NCBI GenBank assembly: GCA_003952965.2
Contig: CM025854.1
Span: forward strand, 21,622,111 to 21,686,110
Length of the DNA stretch: 64,000 bases
Source of the DNA: Morella rubra
Taxonomy: Eukaryota > Streptophyta > Magnoliopsida > Fagales > Myricaceae
Direction of reading: 5' to 3'
A program made the translations under genes and the position numbers. The stretch's first letter is position 1; each line of letters starts with the position of its first letter. The notes below the pieces were generated by a model. That model searched no databases. It saw only the letters and a list, made by a program, of their open reading frames with translations, and was not told where the DNA came from. Shown here piece by piece: positions 22,457 to 33,336 of this stretch.

Positions 22457-23279
22457 GAGAAAATTACAAACCACAGTTTTAGTGCCTTTTAAAAAAGTTT
22501 ACTAGGTTTTTCTTTTTTTAAAAAAAATTAACTGAATTTATTATTTTAGTACGAAAACTAACTCAACTTACAGTCATTAAACTTGTTTAACAAAAAATTT
22601 ATCACACCCAATAACAATGTGACACGTGTCATTAATATAAATATAAATATAAACATTTAAAAAATTAAAAACTAAAATCTAAAATCTAAAATATAAAATT
22701 AATATTAAAAAAATTGTAATTTTGACTTTTAAAATCTTAAAATTTTAAAACCTTAAACCAAAAAAAAAAAAAGAGGCAAATGACCCATTCACTAGTAGAG
22801 GGGGGAGCTGCTGGCCACCCAGGAGAAATCCCTCCTGTCTCCACCCGAGTGGCGACTATTGGGTGGTTGTGTGGGTTGTGGGATGGGGGATGGAGGGAGG
22901 TCCCCCAACCACCCCAGAGCATCGCCCAGGGTGGAGGAGAGAGAATTCTTCCAACTCCTGAACTAGGTGGCCAAAGGAGGGAATCCCTCCTCAACTCTAG
23001 CTGCTCAGTTCTGGGCAGCCAAGGGTGGAGGGGGAAGACTCTACTATGAATGAGTCGGGTCTCTCAATCTTTTCCTCTTTTTTTATATATTTATTTTAAT
23101 GACACGTAACACATTGCGATTGGACGGGACAAACTTTTTATTAAATAAGTGTAACAATGTTGGGTCGAATGAGTTTTTCGTATCAAAATAAAAAATCTAG
23201 TAAACTTTTTTTTATTCTTTTTTTAAAAAAAATAAGTTTTTTTAAAAAATACTAAAACTTAGTGATTTGTAATTTTCCC
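22457..23279. mobile_element. Non-autonomous MULE-type transposon, 823 bp
   Basis: Terminal inverted repeats of more than 100 bp: the left end begins GAGAAAATTACAAACCAC and the reverse complement of the right end begins GGGAAAATTACAAATCAC. The pairing continues through the poly-A/T tracts, TTTACTAG and a block around GACACGTGTCATTAATATAA (right arm TTACGTGTCATTAAAATAAA). An exact 9-bp target duplication, TTTCCCAAA, lies at 22448-22456 and 23280-23288; 9 bp is the size made by Mutator-like transposases. The interior (about 22780-23050) is GC-rich and unrelated to the arms, so it may be captured host sequence. No transposase frame is visible. Confidence 0.88.
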
Positions 23280-23288
23280 TTTCCCAAA

Positions 23289-24876
23289 ATACTAATACGT
23301 GCAATATGTAATACATTGCACGTAATACCCGATGAGCCGATCCGTCCCAAATCTATCAAGCCGAACTGAGCCAATTGTCGGTGGAAATTTTTTTCCCGAC
23401 CTTCCGATAGGGTTCTATGTTGTGCTTTTTAAAGAAAGCCCAAAAAGTTTTATTGGACCATAAAATCTGCCCAAATTTGATATGCGCTGCAAAAACATTG
23501 AAATTAGGCCATAAAGGCCCTTCCCGTATTCCATGCCGAATTCCGACCCCGCCTCGGGTTGGAATTTGAAAATTTAAAATGGGTCGGAAGTAAGGGCCTA
23601 GAGATTAGGTGCAGAGAAAAAGAACCATTTTTTATTTTTCAAGCTTAGAACAAAATTTTACCTTATTTGTTCTTTTTTTTTCTTTCAATTTTTAAATGTG
23701 AAACCCAAGGTGATTAGATAAATGTTCCGTCAGTTTCGCTCATCGTGCTAGAAGGTACGAGGAGACTAGAGTTAATAATCCTTTGTTTTCAACGAAGTTT
23801 GCTTAGAAAAAAAAAATCAAAATCCTTTGCAGCCTACTTATAAGCCCAACCATCCGGTGTATGCAAATATTTCCCTAAGCACAGTAAAAAAAAAGTGCTC
23901 TCATTGATTGTCTTTAATTTCTTAAAACATCCTATTTTTTATTTGTTTTGGGACAAATACACATTTCATTCACTAACTATAAAGAGTTTGACGCATTATC
24001 AGTTAAACTACTAATTTTGGTGTTAGACACTTTGCAATACGTCAAAATTTGTCATTGCATTAAACTAAAATGACGATAAAATCACTGAGCCACAGGCCAT
24101 TTTGTATATGTTCATATCCGATAATGGATATTATTGTTAATCATGAAGTCATCATGGACATTATCATCATTTTAGATGTAAAAAAAAGGACAAAATTTCA
24201 ATTTCGGTCTAATTAGATAGAAAATTTTGAAGAAGAGTGTGTGCAAAATGTCTAAGATAATTAAAGGGTACAATATGTTAATAATATGTGCAAAGTGTAT
24301 TTATTTCATTTATTGACCCCGAAATGCATAGAGCATTACGTAATTAGCACTGCATGGCACCTCTGTCCTTATCTTAATACCAAATTTTTTGTTAAAAAAA
24401 AAAAAAAAAAAAGGTTATGAACCTAGCTAGTGAAATCGTGCCCGGCTTGGAAATTGACAATACAAAGTTACAAACTAATAGCCATATTAAATGTAACGCC
24501 CTGATATATATATAATCCCTTCTAACATCCAAGTACTTGGAGCTTAATTATTCAAACATTTGATGGATTTCCTTCATGTGCATTAAGCTTTGAGACAACG
24601 TAAGATTTATGGTTGAGAAAACAAAAAAGAATAAATAAAATAGAGGATCATACGTCGTACACGGTACATGTTTGATATATACATTCCAAGCTGGACCAAA
24701 GCATCCTAGCCAGTCATTAATAGACATATTATAATCTACCTGTAAAACTTCAAAAACCAATATTATTTCTCAAGTGCTTATTTAAACAAGAAAAAGTACA
24801 AGGTCAACACCACCAAAATTACATAATATGTATCAAGCATTTCCAACGCAAAAAAAAAAAAACACACTCTCTATTG
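23289..24876. other. Spacer, MULE element to array gene 3
   Basis: AT-rich. It contains a probable small MITE at about 23950-24308 and, at 24680-24830, the 3' flank shared with array genes 4 and 5 (CCAAAGCATCCTAG and CCAATATTATTTCTCAAG). Confidence 0.5.
23950..24308. mobile_element. Possible MITE
   Basis: The left end GGGACAAATACACATTTCATT is mirrored on the right by a reverse complement reading AAATGAAATAAATACACTTTGCAC. Inside is the phrase GACACTTTGCA, also present in the elements at 39100 and 46560. Ends and target duplication are not fixed. Confidence 0.4.
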
Positions 24877-25929
24877 CTAGACGTCAAATTCACCTTTACT
24901 AGTTGGACGTACATCCTGGGCCTTGAAAGAAAGATATTCTTGATCTTCAAGAGAAACCTCGAGATAATTCGCCAGTGAGGACTTATCCATGTTTTCGTGG
25001 TGATAGGATTTGCAGACCAAGTAGAGAAGCGTTTGGAGAACGAGGCCGAAGAGGAACACCGTGGCTAGTATCAAGCCACAAAGATAAATAAGGGGTACGA
25101 CCATAATAACTCCTAGGTTCTGGCTTACAATAATTTCCCGCACATATAGATGTTCATATAGAAGCTGAACTCCTATTCGAAAAACAGCAAGCGTGAAGAA
25201 AATGGCAACCGCCGGACCCGTCTTACCTTTTATCAAGCCCTTGCTCTTGACAATGGCTTTTATCCCATTCACATCCTCTAACACTGATACAACCGTCGCC
25301 AACTGCCAAATGATGGTTATATAAACAAACCCGCTCAGGTATAAGAGCATTAGGACGACGAAGATAGCAATTCCAATCCGGTCGTTTAATCCAAAAAAAC
25401 GCAACCATAAGAACAACGCCGCTCTGGAAACGAGGTTGTAGACCAAAACGACTGCGAAGCTCCATAAGAAAGTGACCAGGAGTCTCTTCCAGACCTTATT
25501 CGCAAATGCCTGGGCCCTCTTGAAAGTGATATCCTCGGCGGTACTGGCGTATATGGAGGCGATGGTGTAAACAACTGCGGCGGTGGAAAAAATGGAGGTG
25601 AAAAGAAGGAAGGGGAACATGAAGACTATGGAGAACCAGAAGCCGGTCGTCCATTCCTTGGAAAGCATTTCTAAGATCTTAGTGTAAAATCCGGTATCCT
25701 CGTGGGAGATCGAGCTGTAGTTCAAGGCCTCTAATTGGTCTTGCATGAACTCGAAAAAAAGGGGCTCGCACAGTTGGATGTGTCTGCCTACGACTACGAC
25801 TGAGAAGGGGAATAGAAGGATCAGAGTGATCGTGCTCAAGATCCTTCTCCATGAGAAGACTATATTGAAGGATTCCTTGAATAGCCCAAAGAACCCAAGG
25901 AACGGCAGATCTTCCTGTTCTCTGTCCAT
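24877..25929 (-). CDS. Array gene 3: six-helix membrane protein, longest member
   Basis: Intronless, 350 residues, ATG at 25929 (MDREQEDLPFLGFFGLFKES). It keeps the family plan of six hydrophobic segments, a VWKRL block, ATVVSVLED and the tail CKSYHHENMDKSSLANYLE, but is longer than its 327-332 residue paralogues. Extra residues lie in the first loop, in a small insertion (YASTAEDITFKRA versus YTAKEITFKKV), before the last helix and at the C-terminus (EDQEYLSFKAQDVRPTSKGEFDV). Its end GEFDV and the DKSSL word tie it to array genes 4 and 5 rather than 1 and 2. Function unknown. Confidence 0.9.
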   Translation of the reverse strand: MDREQEDLPFLGFFGLFKESFNIVFSWRRILSTITLILLFPFSVVVVGRHIQLCEPLFFEFMQDQLEALNYSSISHEDTGFYTKILEMLSKEWTTGFWFSIVFMFPFLLFTSIFSTAAVVYTIASIYASTAEDITFKRAQAFANKVWKRLLVTFLWSFAVVLVYNLVSRAALFLWLRFFGLNDRIGIAIFVVLMLLYLSGFVYITIIWQLATVVSVLEDVNGIKAIVKSKGLIKGKTGPAVAIFFTLAVFRIGVQLLYEHLYVREIIVSQNLGVIMVVPLIYLCGLILATVFLFGLVLQTLLYLVCKSYHHENMDKSSLANYLEVSLEDQEYLSFKAQDVRPTSKGEFDV

Positions 25930-27547
25930 GCTTTTTTCTTGTTTGCGAACGATGACGGACGTCGAAGCTGGACCGGCTGCATATATAATAAATTGCTAAG
26001 ATTGTAAAGGGGACGTTGGACTTTGACAATTCAAAATTGCCACACACCAGTGGGACTTTTTCAACAAGTCCTCTTCATGGAGTCGGCCTAGCCAACGCGC
26101 TCTCTCGGCTCCAAGACCCTGAGAAATTTCTCAAATTGAATTATATTTTCTAACAGTAACATCATCTTTAATATTATTTAGGGAAAAAGTCACTACGCCT
26201 CAAAACTTGGACCAGGTTTGTAAGGTCACACTGAAATTAAACTTCTTGGTCCAATTCTAGAAATATTTTGAATTATTTTATTTACTAAAGAGGTTTTTGA
26301 CGATAATTCAATAAAACAGGATAGGTCAGTAATTGCAATGGAAAGAAGCTGTGGTTGTGGGCCATTGGTGGAAGCAAAGCGAGGTTCCATTTCATCCGAT
26401 ATATGGGACCCAGCTTAGCTTTTTGAGTGAGGAAGGTTTAAGCGACGTGCCGACACCCGACGTCCACCATTTCCAAGTCCTCCTGGATTCGAGTCAACAC
26501 GCGCTTTCGACTCAAAGGCTGAGTTTGAATGGATAAAAAAATAAATTTATTGAATGTAGTGTAGAGATTGGTAAAAAAGTTGTTAGAGTATATAAAAAAA
26601 ATATTAGTAAAATTTTTGTTAAAAAATATTTTTGACATCTAAATATAAGCTTAAGATCATGAGAAATTCGAACCGCTCCAAATCTCTCAAGTCGAACTGA
26701 GCTAACTTCTAAACAATTTTTTTTTTTTTTTTTAACCTTTCAATAGGATTCGGGTCGAAAACTTGGAAAGATATATCTCAAATCCGACATTCCCCGACTC
26801 GATATCATATATATATATTTACTCCGTTATGACAACTTTATTTAGGTCTAAAAAAGGTAAACATTTTATAAAAAAAATAACAAGACTGAAATGTGAGGTA
26901 CAAACAACATTGGGTAGTTGGGCAATTGAAAAAATCCAAAATAATTTGAAAACATAAGTTGTCCAATTAAAACATCAATGCCACATCTACACTAGATTTC
27001 TACCGGTTCACCGCACCTTGTTAAAAAAAGAAAAACAATTTAATGAGACAATGTCGATCTCTTCGTTGCAGACACCTAGCGTAAATGCGACATAAACGTT
27101 TTAATTGGACTGGTGTCACTTTTTAATTCATTATGACGTGAATTTTAAAACTCTGTCAATAATAATTGTTAACGGAACTGAAGAAAAATAGACTGAAGAG
27201 TCTAAATTTAACTTAAATTTTACTTCAAAAGTCTATTTATTACAAATGTTACTTCAAGAATGTAACATTCGTATACCTCCAAAGCCTAAGTGCAATTAAG
27301 TCAAAATTTAAAGCGGGGTCGGAAGTACGGGGCTAGAGATGGAGAGCGAGAACAAAAAGAAACATTATTTATTTGACAAGTTTTTAACTTGTCTCTACAT
27401 TATTTTATCCTCTCTGCTGTTTGAATTTTTCCCTTCTCGTGCTAAAAAAAAGGGTTGGAGGAGACTAGCGGACCAGCGATAACAACAGCAGGAGCCTATA
27501 GGCCATATCGCCCTGGTCTAATCGTCATAATCTTCATGTAAATTATA
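25930..27547. other. Upstream region of array gene 3 and spacer
   Basis: This stretch carries the upstream block related to that of array gene 2, a second CCAACGCGCT word at about 26092-26101, and AT-rich sequence with TATA repeats. No additional gene was recognised. Confidence 0.5.
26493..26508. promoter_or_regulatory. Shared upstream motif, array gene 3
   Basis: GTCAACACGCGCTTTC, identical to the word upstream of array gene 2, about 0.56 kb from this start codon. Confidence 0.4.
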
Positions 27548-27833
27548 ATATATATGTCATATGTGTGTTTACACGTGTATGCATGTCCTCAGACAGCAAA
27601 AAAAAAAAAAACAAGAAAGGAAAAATTCAGATTATTACGTGCAAAACAAGTTACGTCTCTACCTCTTAGGTAGGATATGCACATTTTATATATATATATA
27701 TATTCCAAAGCATCCTAGTGAATAGACATATTACAATCTACCTGTAAAGCTCCAAAAACCAATATTATTTCTCAAGTGCTTATTTAAAAATAAAAAGAAA
27801 AAGAAAAAGGTCAACACCACCAAAATTGGTGGT

Positions 27834-28832
27834 CTAGACGTCAAATTCACCTAGTTGGACATCCTGGGCCTTGAGAGGAACATATTCTCCGAGATAAACC
27901 TCGAGATGATCCGCCAGTGACGACTTATCGATGTTTTCGTGGTGATAGGATTTGCAGACCAAGTACAGAACCGTCTCGACAACGAGCCCAAAGAGGAACA
28001 CCTTGACGAGGATCAAGACGCAAACAAGTCCCAGTACGATTCTAATTCCTACGCTCCGTATCATCGGAAACACAACTAGATTCTCGTAAAGTAGCTGGAC
28101 TCCTATGTAAAAAACTGCAAGCGTGAAGAAGATGGCAACCGCCAGACCCGTCTTACCCTTTATCAAGTCCTTGCTCTTGATCATGGCCTTAATCCCGTAC
28201 GCATCCTCCAACACCGATACAACGCTCGCCAAGTGCCAAATTATGCTTATATACACAAACCCCGTCAAGTATAAGAGGAGCAGGACAACAAAGATGGCAA
28301 TTCCAATCCCGTGTAATCCCAAGAGGCGTACCCATAAGAAGAACAGCACTCCTGAAACGAGGTTGTAGACCAAAACGACGGCGAAGCTCCATAAGAAAGT
28401 GACCATGAGTCTCTTCCAGACCTTGGGCACAACGCTCATGACTTTCTTGAAAGTGATGTCCTTGGCGGTGAATATAGAGGCGATGGTGTAAACAACTGCG
28501 GCGGTGGAAAGAAGGGAGAGGACAAGAAGGAACGTGAAGTAGACGACTTTGAAGACCCAGAAGGCGGTCCAGTCGGCGGAGAGCATATCGGAGAGCTTAG
28601 TGTAGCGTCGGCTACCCTCGCGGGAGTAGGACAAGGCGTCTTGGTCGTTCATGATCTTGAAGAAAAGGAGGTCGGAGATTTGGATGTGGGCTAAGAAGAT
28701 GAGGGACAGGGGGAGTATAAGGGCCAGAGTGATCTGGCTGAAGATTCTTCTCCATGAGAAGACGATCTTGAAGGACTCCTTGAAAATCCCAGAGAACCCA
28801 AGGAACTGTAGATCTTCTTGTTCTCTGTCCAT
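27834..28832 (-). CDS. Array gene 4: six-helix membrane protein (duplication copy A)
   Basis: Intronless, 332 residues, ATG at 28832. Predicted helices lie at about residues 31-52, 93-118, 143-168, 174-204, 228-250 and 262-293. Conserved blocks are ITFKKVMSVVPKVWKRL (126-142), ASVVSVLEDAYGIKAM (202-217) and CKSYHHENIDKSSLADHL (293-310), ending GEFDV. It differs from array gene 5 at only ten residues by my count (about 97 percent identity), while array gene 3 is far more distant. I take this copy as the reference because array gene 5 carries charge-changing substitutions in helices. Unknown function; family AT1G31130/AT4G19950. Confidence 0.92.
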   Translation of the reverse strand: MDREQEDLQFLGFSGIFKESFKIVFSWRRIFSQITLALILPLSLIFLAHIQISDLLFFKIMNDQDALSYSREGSRRYTKLSDMLSADWTAFWVFKVVYFTFLLVLSLLSTAAVVYTIASIFTAKDITFKKVMSVVPKVWKRLMVTFLWSFAVVLVYNLVSGVLFFLWVRLLGLHGIGIAIFVVLLLLYLTGFVYISIIWHLASVVSVLEDAYGIKAMIKSKDLIKGKTGLAVAIFFTLAVFYIGVQLLYENLVVFPMIRSVGIRIVLGLVCVLILVKVFLFGLVVETVLYLVCKSYHHENIDKSSLADHLEVYLGEYVPLKAQDVQLGEFDV

Positions 28833-29893
28833 TTTTTTCTCCTCTGCAAACGATGCGGGACGAAGGTCTGGTGGATCAGCTACATAAATTGCTGTGATGG
28901 TAGAGTGTGTAGACTTTGAAATCTCAAATTGCCCCTGGTCTTTATGTAAATTACTAAACTATAGTTAAGCAGCTAACCAAGCAAAGGCACGATGATCATT
29001 AGTGTGAAATTTCGAATACCTCAAAATTTTTATACAAATTATAAAGAATTTTCACATCAACTTTAATACTTTTTTGTAATTAAAAAAAATCTACATCAAA
29101 TATTATTATTTTTTTCAATAAAAAACCCAAAGTATTGAAAGAGCGAGGAAATTTTCTTTTCTTTTGTTTTTAATTTTTAATTTTTAATTTTTTGGGAGCT
29201 CTAGCCATAAAGACGACGGTCTTTAAAATTTTAAATTAGGAGGATGAATAAGGGTTGGGAAGTGGACCAAAATCTTTTGGAAGGAGAGGGCATATGCTTA
29301 AAGTACTCTTGACCGGTTAAATCGGAATCTTAGGGGCGAATTAGTAATTGAAGTTCCATAACCCATAGGAAATAGGAATCCCAAGTAACGAAGAAGACAG
29401 GGAGCGTTCCTTTCCAATCGTCGAGAATTTCGTGGTAATACAGAGGAAGTCACATAAAAGCAGCGGGCTCTAACTTTGACCAACGCGCTTTTATTACTTA
29501 TTAATCTGCTCGAGAAATGCTTGGTATTTTCATGAGTTCTTCCCATAATTTTTTTTTAGAAAGAATCTAACGGTTTAGAATTTTTGGGTGTGCAAAGCTT
29601 ATTTTTAAAATAAATTCTGAACCGTTCAATTCTTTTTAAAAGAATCTGAGAAGAATCTGAAAAGAACACCAAGCATTTCTCAATCTACCTGCCTACTCTT
29701 TACAGACTTTTCTACTTTCCATCAAAGCCCATATTCTGCCCAAGAGAAGCCCATAGACTCCTCTAGAAAATAAGCAGTCTTAGGCCCATATACCGCTAAA
29801 AAAAAAGGCCCATCAGTGTGAAGCATTGGACGTTTTGTGGTGAAATGATAGACACGTGAGACTCTTAAAACGATGTCGAGCCAAGAGCAACAT
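28833..29893. other. Upstream region of array gene 4
   Basis: Promoter region. It matches 34336-38700 of copy B once the SINE, MITE and hAT inserts of copy B are removed. The empty sites corresponding to those inserts are at about 28910-28920 (SINE), 29394-29404 (first hAT) and 29825-29835 (second hAT). Confidence 0.65.
29477..29492. promoter_or_regulatory. Shared upstream motif with W-box, array gene 4
   Basis: TGACCAACGCGCTTTT, the array gene 4 version of the shared word. Its left side reads TTTGACC, a W-box core that WRKY factors bind in other plant promoters. Function here is inferred only. Confidence 0.35.
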
Positions 29894-30171
29894 GATTTTT
29901 AGTAATCCTGTATTTTACATATCCATACCTTCACTGCTTTATTTGTTTTTACACGCACTAAGGCATGAACAACAGTTTCATTAGGAGAATTAATATGAAT
30001 TAAGATCATCTTTAATTTACTGCTCGAAATTAGATTTTTAGTAATCCTGTATTTTACATATCCATACCTTCACTGCTTTATTTGTTTTTACACGCACTAA
30101 GCCATGAATAACAGTTTCATTAGGAGAACTAATATGAATTAAGACCATTTTTAATTTGCTGGCCAAAATTA
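29894..30171. repeat. 139-bp direct tandem duplication
   Basis: The unit beginning GATTTTTAGTAATCCTGTAT at 29894 is repeated from 30033 with few differences (GGCATGAACAACAG versus GCCATGAATAACAG). Copy B of the segment has one unit near 38749, so this duplication occurred in copy A after the segment duplicated. Confidence 0.85.
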
Positions 30172-30653
30172 GATTGTCCAATTCAAAGAGAGATAGATAC
30201 AATATATGAGTTCGCTAGTATTTAATATTGTCTATATTAATTACCAGGTTGTATAGGCTTTATAACATTCAATGCATATTTTATTTTCTATCAATTGGAC
30301 TATCTAATTTAGCCAACAGATTGAAGTGCATTTCACATGTAATTAATATGTTTTACTGAGTGATTCAAAAGTTTTTTTTAACCCATTTTAATAAAAGCAA
30401 TAGCAACTTAATATATATCAGAATCTTGGGGAGGGTGGTGGCCCCTCTCCACCTCTTAACTTTCTCACTGTTTAGAATATTTATCTAGTCCAAGTCTTGT
30501 TTACTACCTTTAAAATCACTTAATAATTTGCAATTCTAAAAGTTGAACAGACATCAGATTTCAATAATGCAAACTGAAAATTTTAGAAAAATTTCAAACA
30601 TTTTGGATATTATAGTTTGAAAATTCAGGGAGATTGGAGTTTGTGAGAACTTA

Positions 30654-31053
30654 GGCTGCATTTGTTTCAGAGTAAAATGAAGAAAACGAGAAAATATTTG
30701 CAACTGAAAATGTTTACAAGAAAAACTAAACAAGTTTCGATGATATTTGGCTAACTCTTTGAAAATGAGCATATGTGTTTGGCTGTCACCTGAAAATTTA
30801 AATAATATTTTGTAATAGTTTCAATTTTTCCTTGTCAATAGAGATATTAAAAATAAGGAAAAAATATATATTACATACTTGTGCTTTGTGCCATTTTGGA
30901 ATCGAGACTAGTGCTTTAATTTTATTTATTTATTTTGAGACCTTTGGTTCCTATATGTGGCTCATTTTCAGGCACATTAGCTACATATGTGGCTTTTTAA
31001 TACAAATAATAATAATTTAGGCCATTTACATGTAGATAAATTAAATATTAATA

Positions 31054-31118
<65 letters not shown>

Positions 31119-31583
31119 TTGAAAATTAAACTAAAACATAATATAATTTTAATTTAAAACAAAATACAAGCGAGCATATTTGCCCTATAGACGGAAAATT
31201 CATATGTGGCTCATTTTCAAACACATTAGCTATATATGTGGCTTTAAAAAAAAATTATGGCATTTACATGTAGATAAATAAAAAAGTAATAATATCAAAT
31301 TAAATTAAAAAATAATATAATTGTTTATTTTTTAAAAAAATCTAAACAACCAAATTTGCCCCTCTTGTGTGCGGTGGAGGTGATTGAGTGCTTTGAGTTA
31401 GCCAAAATTAGGGATGAGAAGGACTGACAAGGAGTTGAACAATTTGGAAAAGCCTTGCAAGGTAAAATTTTCCGTTGACTAAGTCGACATTTTCCTTTGA
31501 CATATATTTTCTGACCCTACCAAATACAAGAAAAGCCGAAAATATTTTCAAAGAGAACATTTTTAGGCGAAACAGACGCAGCC
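30654..31583. mobile_element. Harbinger-like non-autonomous element, 930 bp
   Basis: The ends GGCTGCATTTGTTTC and reverse complement GGCTGCGTCTGTTTC form a terminal inverted repeat. TTA flanks both sides (30651-30653, 31584-31586), as made by PIF/Harbinger transposases. The interior has two direct repeats of about 90 bp sharing ATATGTGGCTCATTTTC and ATTTACATGTAGATAAAT (near 30953 and 31202), separated by an AT microsatellite (about 31059-31114). It is not visible in copy B, so it inserted into copy A after duplication or was lost from copy B. Confidence 0.78.
31059..31114. repeat. AT dinucleotide microsatellite
   Basis: An uninterrupted AT run of about 28 units inside the Harbinger-like element. 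Confidence 0.95.
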
Positions 31584-31898
31584 TTAGTGAAAAATTTGTA
31601 GTATGTTTGAGCAGAGATTTGAAATTTTTGACATTTTTATGGGAGTTTGGTAAAAAAAAAAAAGAGATGATATAATTAAAATTTTTATGTTTATTTTAAG
31701 AGAAATAGATGATTTGATGGAGAAAGATTATGAATTGAGATGATTGTGAGTTTTTTTAATATTTTAATTTTTTTAAAAAAAGATAATATTTTTAAAATAC
31801 AAGAATAAAAATATCTAACTTGAAAATATTTGTGAAAATTTTGTGGCTAAAATTTTGGAACATGAAATTTTTTTAGTTTGCAATCAACTTGCTTAGGA

Positions 31899-32325
31899 AG
31901 AGCGGCTCCTGCTCACCCAAAAACAAATCTCCACCCGTGTCCACGACTTCCCTGGCTTGTATCTTATGCTCTCTCCCCCACGTTCCCAAAAGCCTTTACC
32001 CAATAATCCTGTGCCACGGCAGAGAAAAAGAAACCAATATAACTATTCTCGCCAACTATTACTGGATCATCGATTTACGTTCGTGGACTTGTCCGCACTC
32101 GATTATCAACGCCGGACAAACCGCCAAAGCGGATCAAGCTTTGGTTCAACTTTCCGAACCGGGTCCCACCCATTTTCGCAAACTCCACGTGCCACGCTAC
32201 CATACGCCGGCACAAGCAATGCGCATCACCCACCCGTTGCGCATCTCCATGCCACCTCCAAGTCCACGTATTGTCCCCCACCCCCCCACTCCAAAATACA
32301 ACCCGAGCTGAGCATCTCCATCCAG
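31899..32325 (+). promoter_or_regulatory. Orphan copy of the polygalacturonase upstream region
   Basis: This stretch matches 39885-40290, the region just upstream of the polygalacturonase-like gene, from AGAGCGGCTCCT to GAGCATCTCCATCCAG, with scattered substitutions and small indels. The match stops about 155 bp before where the start codon would be, so no coding sequence was copied. After a filler of about 15 bp the sequence joins the left end of the duplicated segment (TATGTCATATG at 32341), so this is the tandem-duplication junction. If the promoter works, transcription would run + into the 3' flank and antisense to array gene 5. ORFs in it are open by chance. Confidence 0.75.
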
Positions 32326-32479
32326 GGTTAAAAATAGCATTATGTCATATGTGTGTTTACACGTGTATGCATGTCCTCAAAAAGAAAAAAAAAAGGGGGG
32401 AAATACAGATTTTTACGTGCAAAACAAGTTATGTCTCTGCGTCTCAGGTAGGAAATTCACATTTTATATATAGGTATAT

Positions 32480-32990
32480 GGGAAAATGTCATTCGCTCTA
32501 TAAATTTGCGTTAATTATATTTTTCGCTTCTTAATTTTAAAAATTAAGATTTATATTTTATAAATATGAAACACTTGTAATGTTTGTTGACAGTTAAAAT
32601 TTCTATTATAATTAATAGAATTCGACATTAAAATGATCAAAATAATCTTACAAGACAAAATTATTAAAAATATTAAAAAAATCATTAAAAATAAAAAATG
32701 ATATTAAAAAAGGTAATATATTTTAAATAAAATTATTAAAATTCTATTTCAGTAATATATATATATTTTTAATTTATTTCTCTAATATTTGTTTAGTTTT
32801 TGAAAATTGTCTTTGAGGGCATTTCGACCATTTTAATTTAAAATTCTATCTAGTTTAATGAAAATTTTGACTGTGGACGAACATTGTAAATGTTTTATAT
32901 TTAGAGGACGTAAATCGCAGTTTTAAAAGTTAAAGGGTCGCAAATGCAATGGATGCATACTTCTGGGGCAAACAATGACATACATTTCCC
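32480..32990. mobile_element. MITE, about 511 bp, copy B only
   Basis: Starts GGGAAAATGTCATTCGCTC and ends with the reverse complement GGGAAATGTATGTCATTGTTT. Copy A has only a short AT repeat at this place (about 27689-27702). Target duplication cannot be read because the flanks are TA repeats. Confidence 0.6.
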
Positions 32991-33247
32991 CTATATATGT
33001 TCCAAAGCATCCTAGTCAATAGACATATTATAATTTTCGACCATTTTAATGTCAAATTCTATCTAGTTTAATGAAAAATTTTGACTGTAGACAAACATTG
33101 CAAATGTTTCATACTTAAAGGACGTAAATCGCAGTTTTAAAAGTTAAAGAGTCGCAAATGCAATGGATGCATATTTATGAGGCGAACAATGACATTTCTC
33201 CAATGTATATTCCAAAGCATCCTTGTCAATAGACATATTATAATCTA
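32822..33247. repeat. 213-bp direct tandem duplication
   Basis: Unit 32822-33034 is repeated at 33035-33247 (TTTCGACCATTTTAAT through AGACATATTATAAT). It spans the right part of the MITE plus its flank, so it arose after that insertion. Confidence 0.85.
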
Positions 33248-33336
33248 CGTGTAAACCTCCAAAAACCAATATTATTTCTCAAGTACTGCTTATTTAAAAT
33301 AAATAAATAAAGGTCAACACCACCAAAATTGGTGGT

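Larger units (their letters stand above)
27548..32325. repeat. Segmental tandem duplication, copy A
   Basis: Copy A begins at the word TATATGTCATATGTGTG and runs through array gene 4, its upstream region and a copy of the polygalacturonase upstream region, ending at about 32325. Copy B (32341-40285) has the same order of landmarks. Allowing for elements found in only one copy, the two lengths agree within about 100 bp by my count. The duplication is direct. Confidence 0.85.

Noticed and set aside
22737-23049. Overlapping 85-89 codon frames on both strands
   Set aside because: They lie inside the MULE-like element, resemble no family and are Pro/Gly-biased from GC-rich sequence.
31889-32331. 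Open frames of 124-140 codons in the orphan promoter region
   Set aside because: The region matches the non-coding upstream part of the polygalacturonase-like gene, where the equivalent frames do not continue; the open frames reflect GC-richer sequence.
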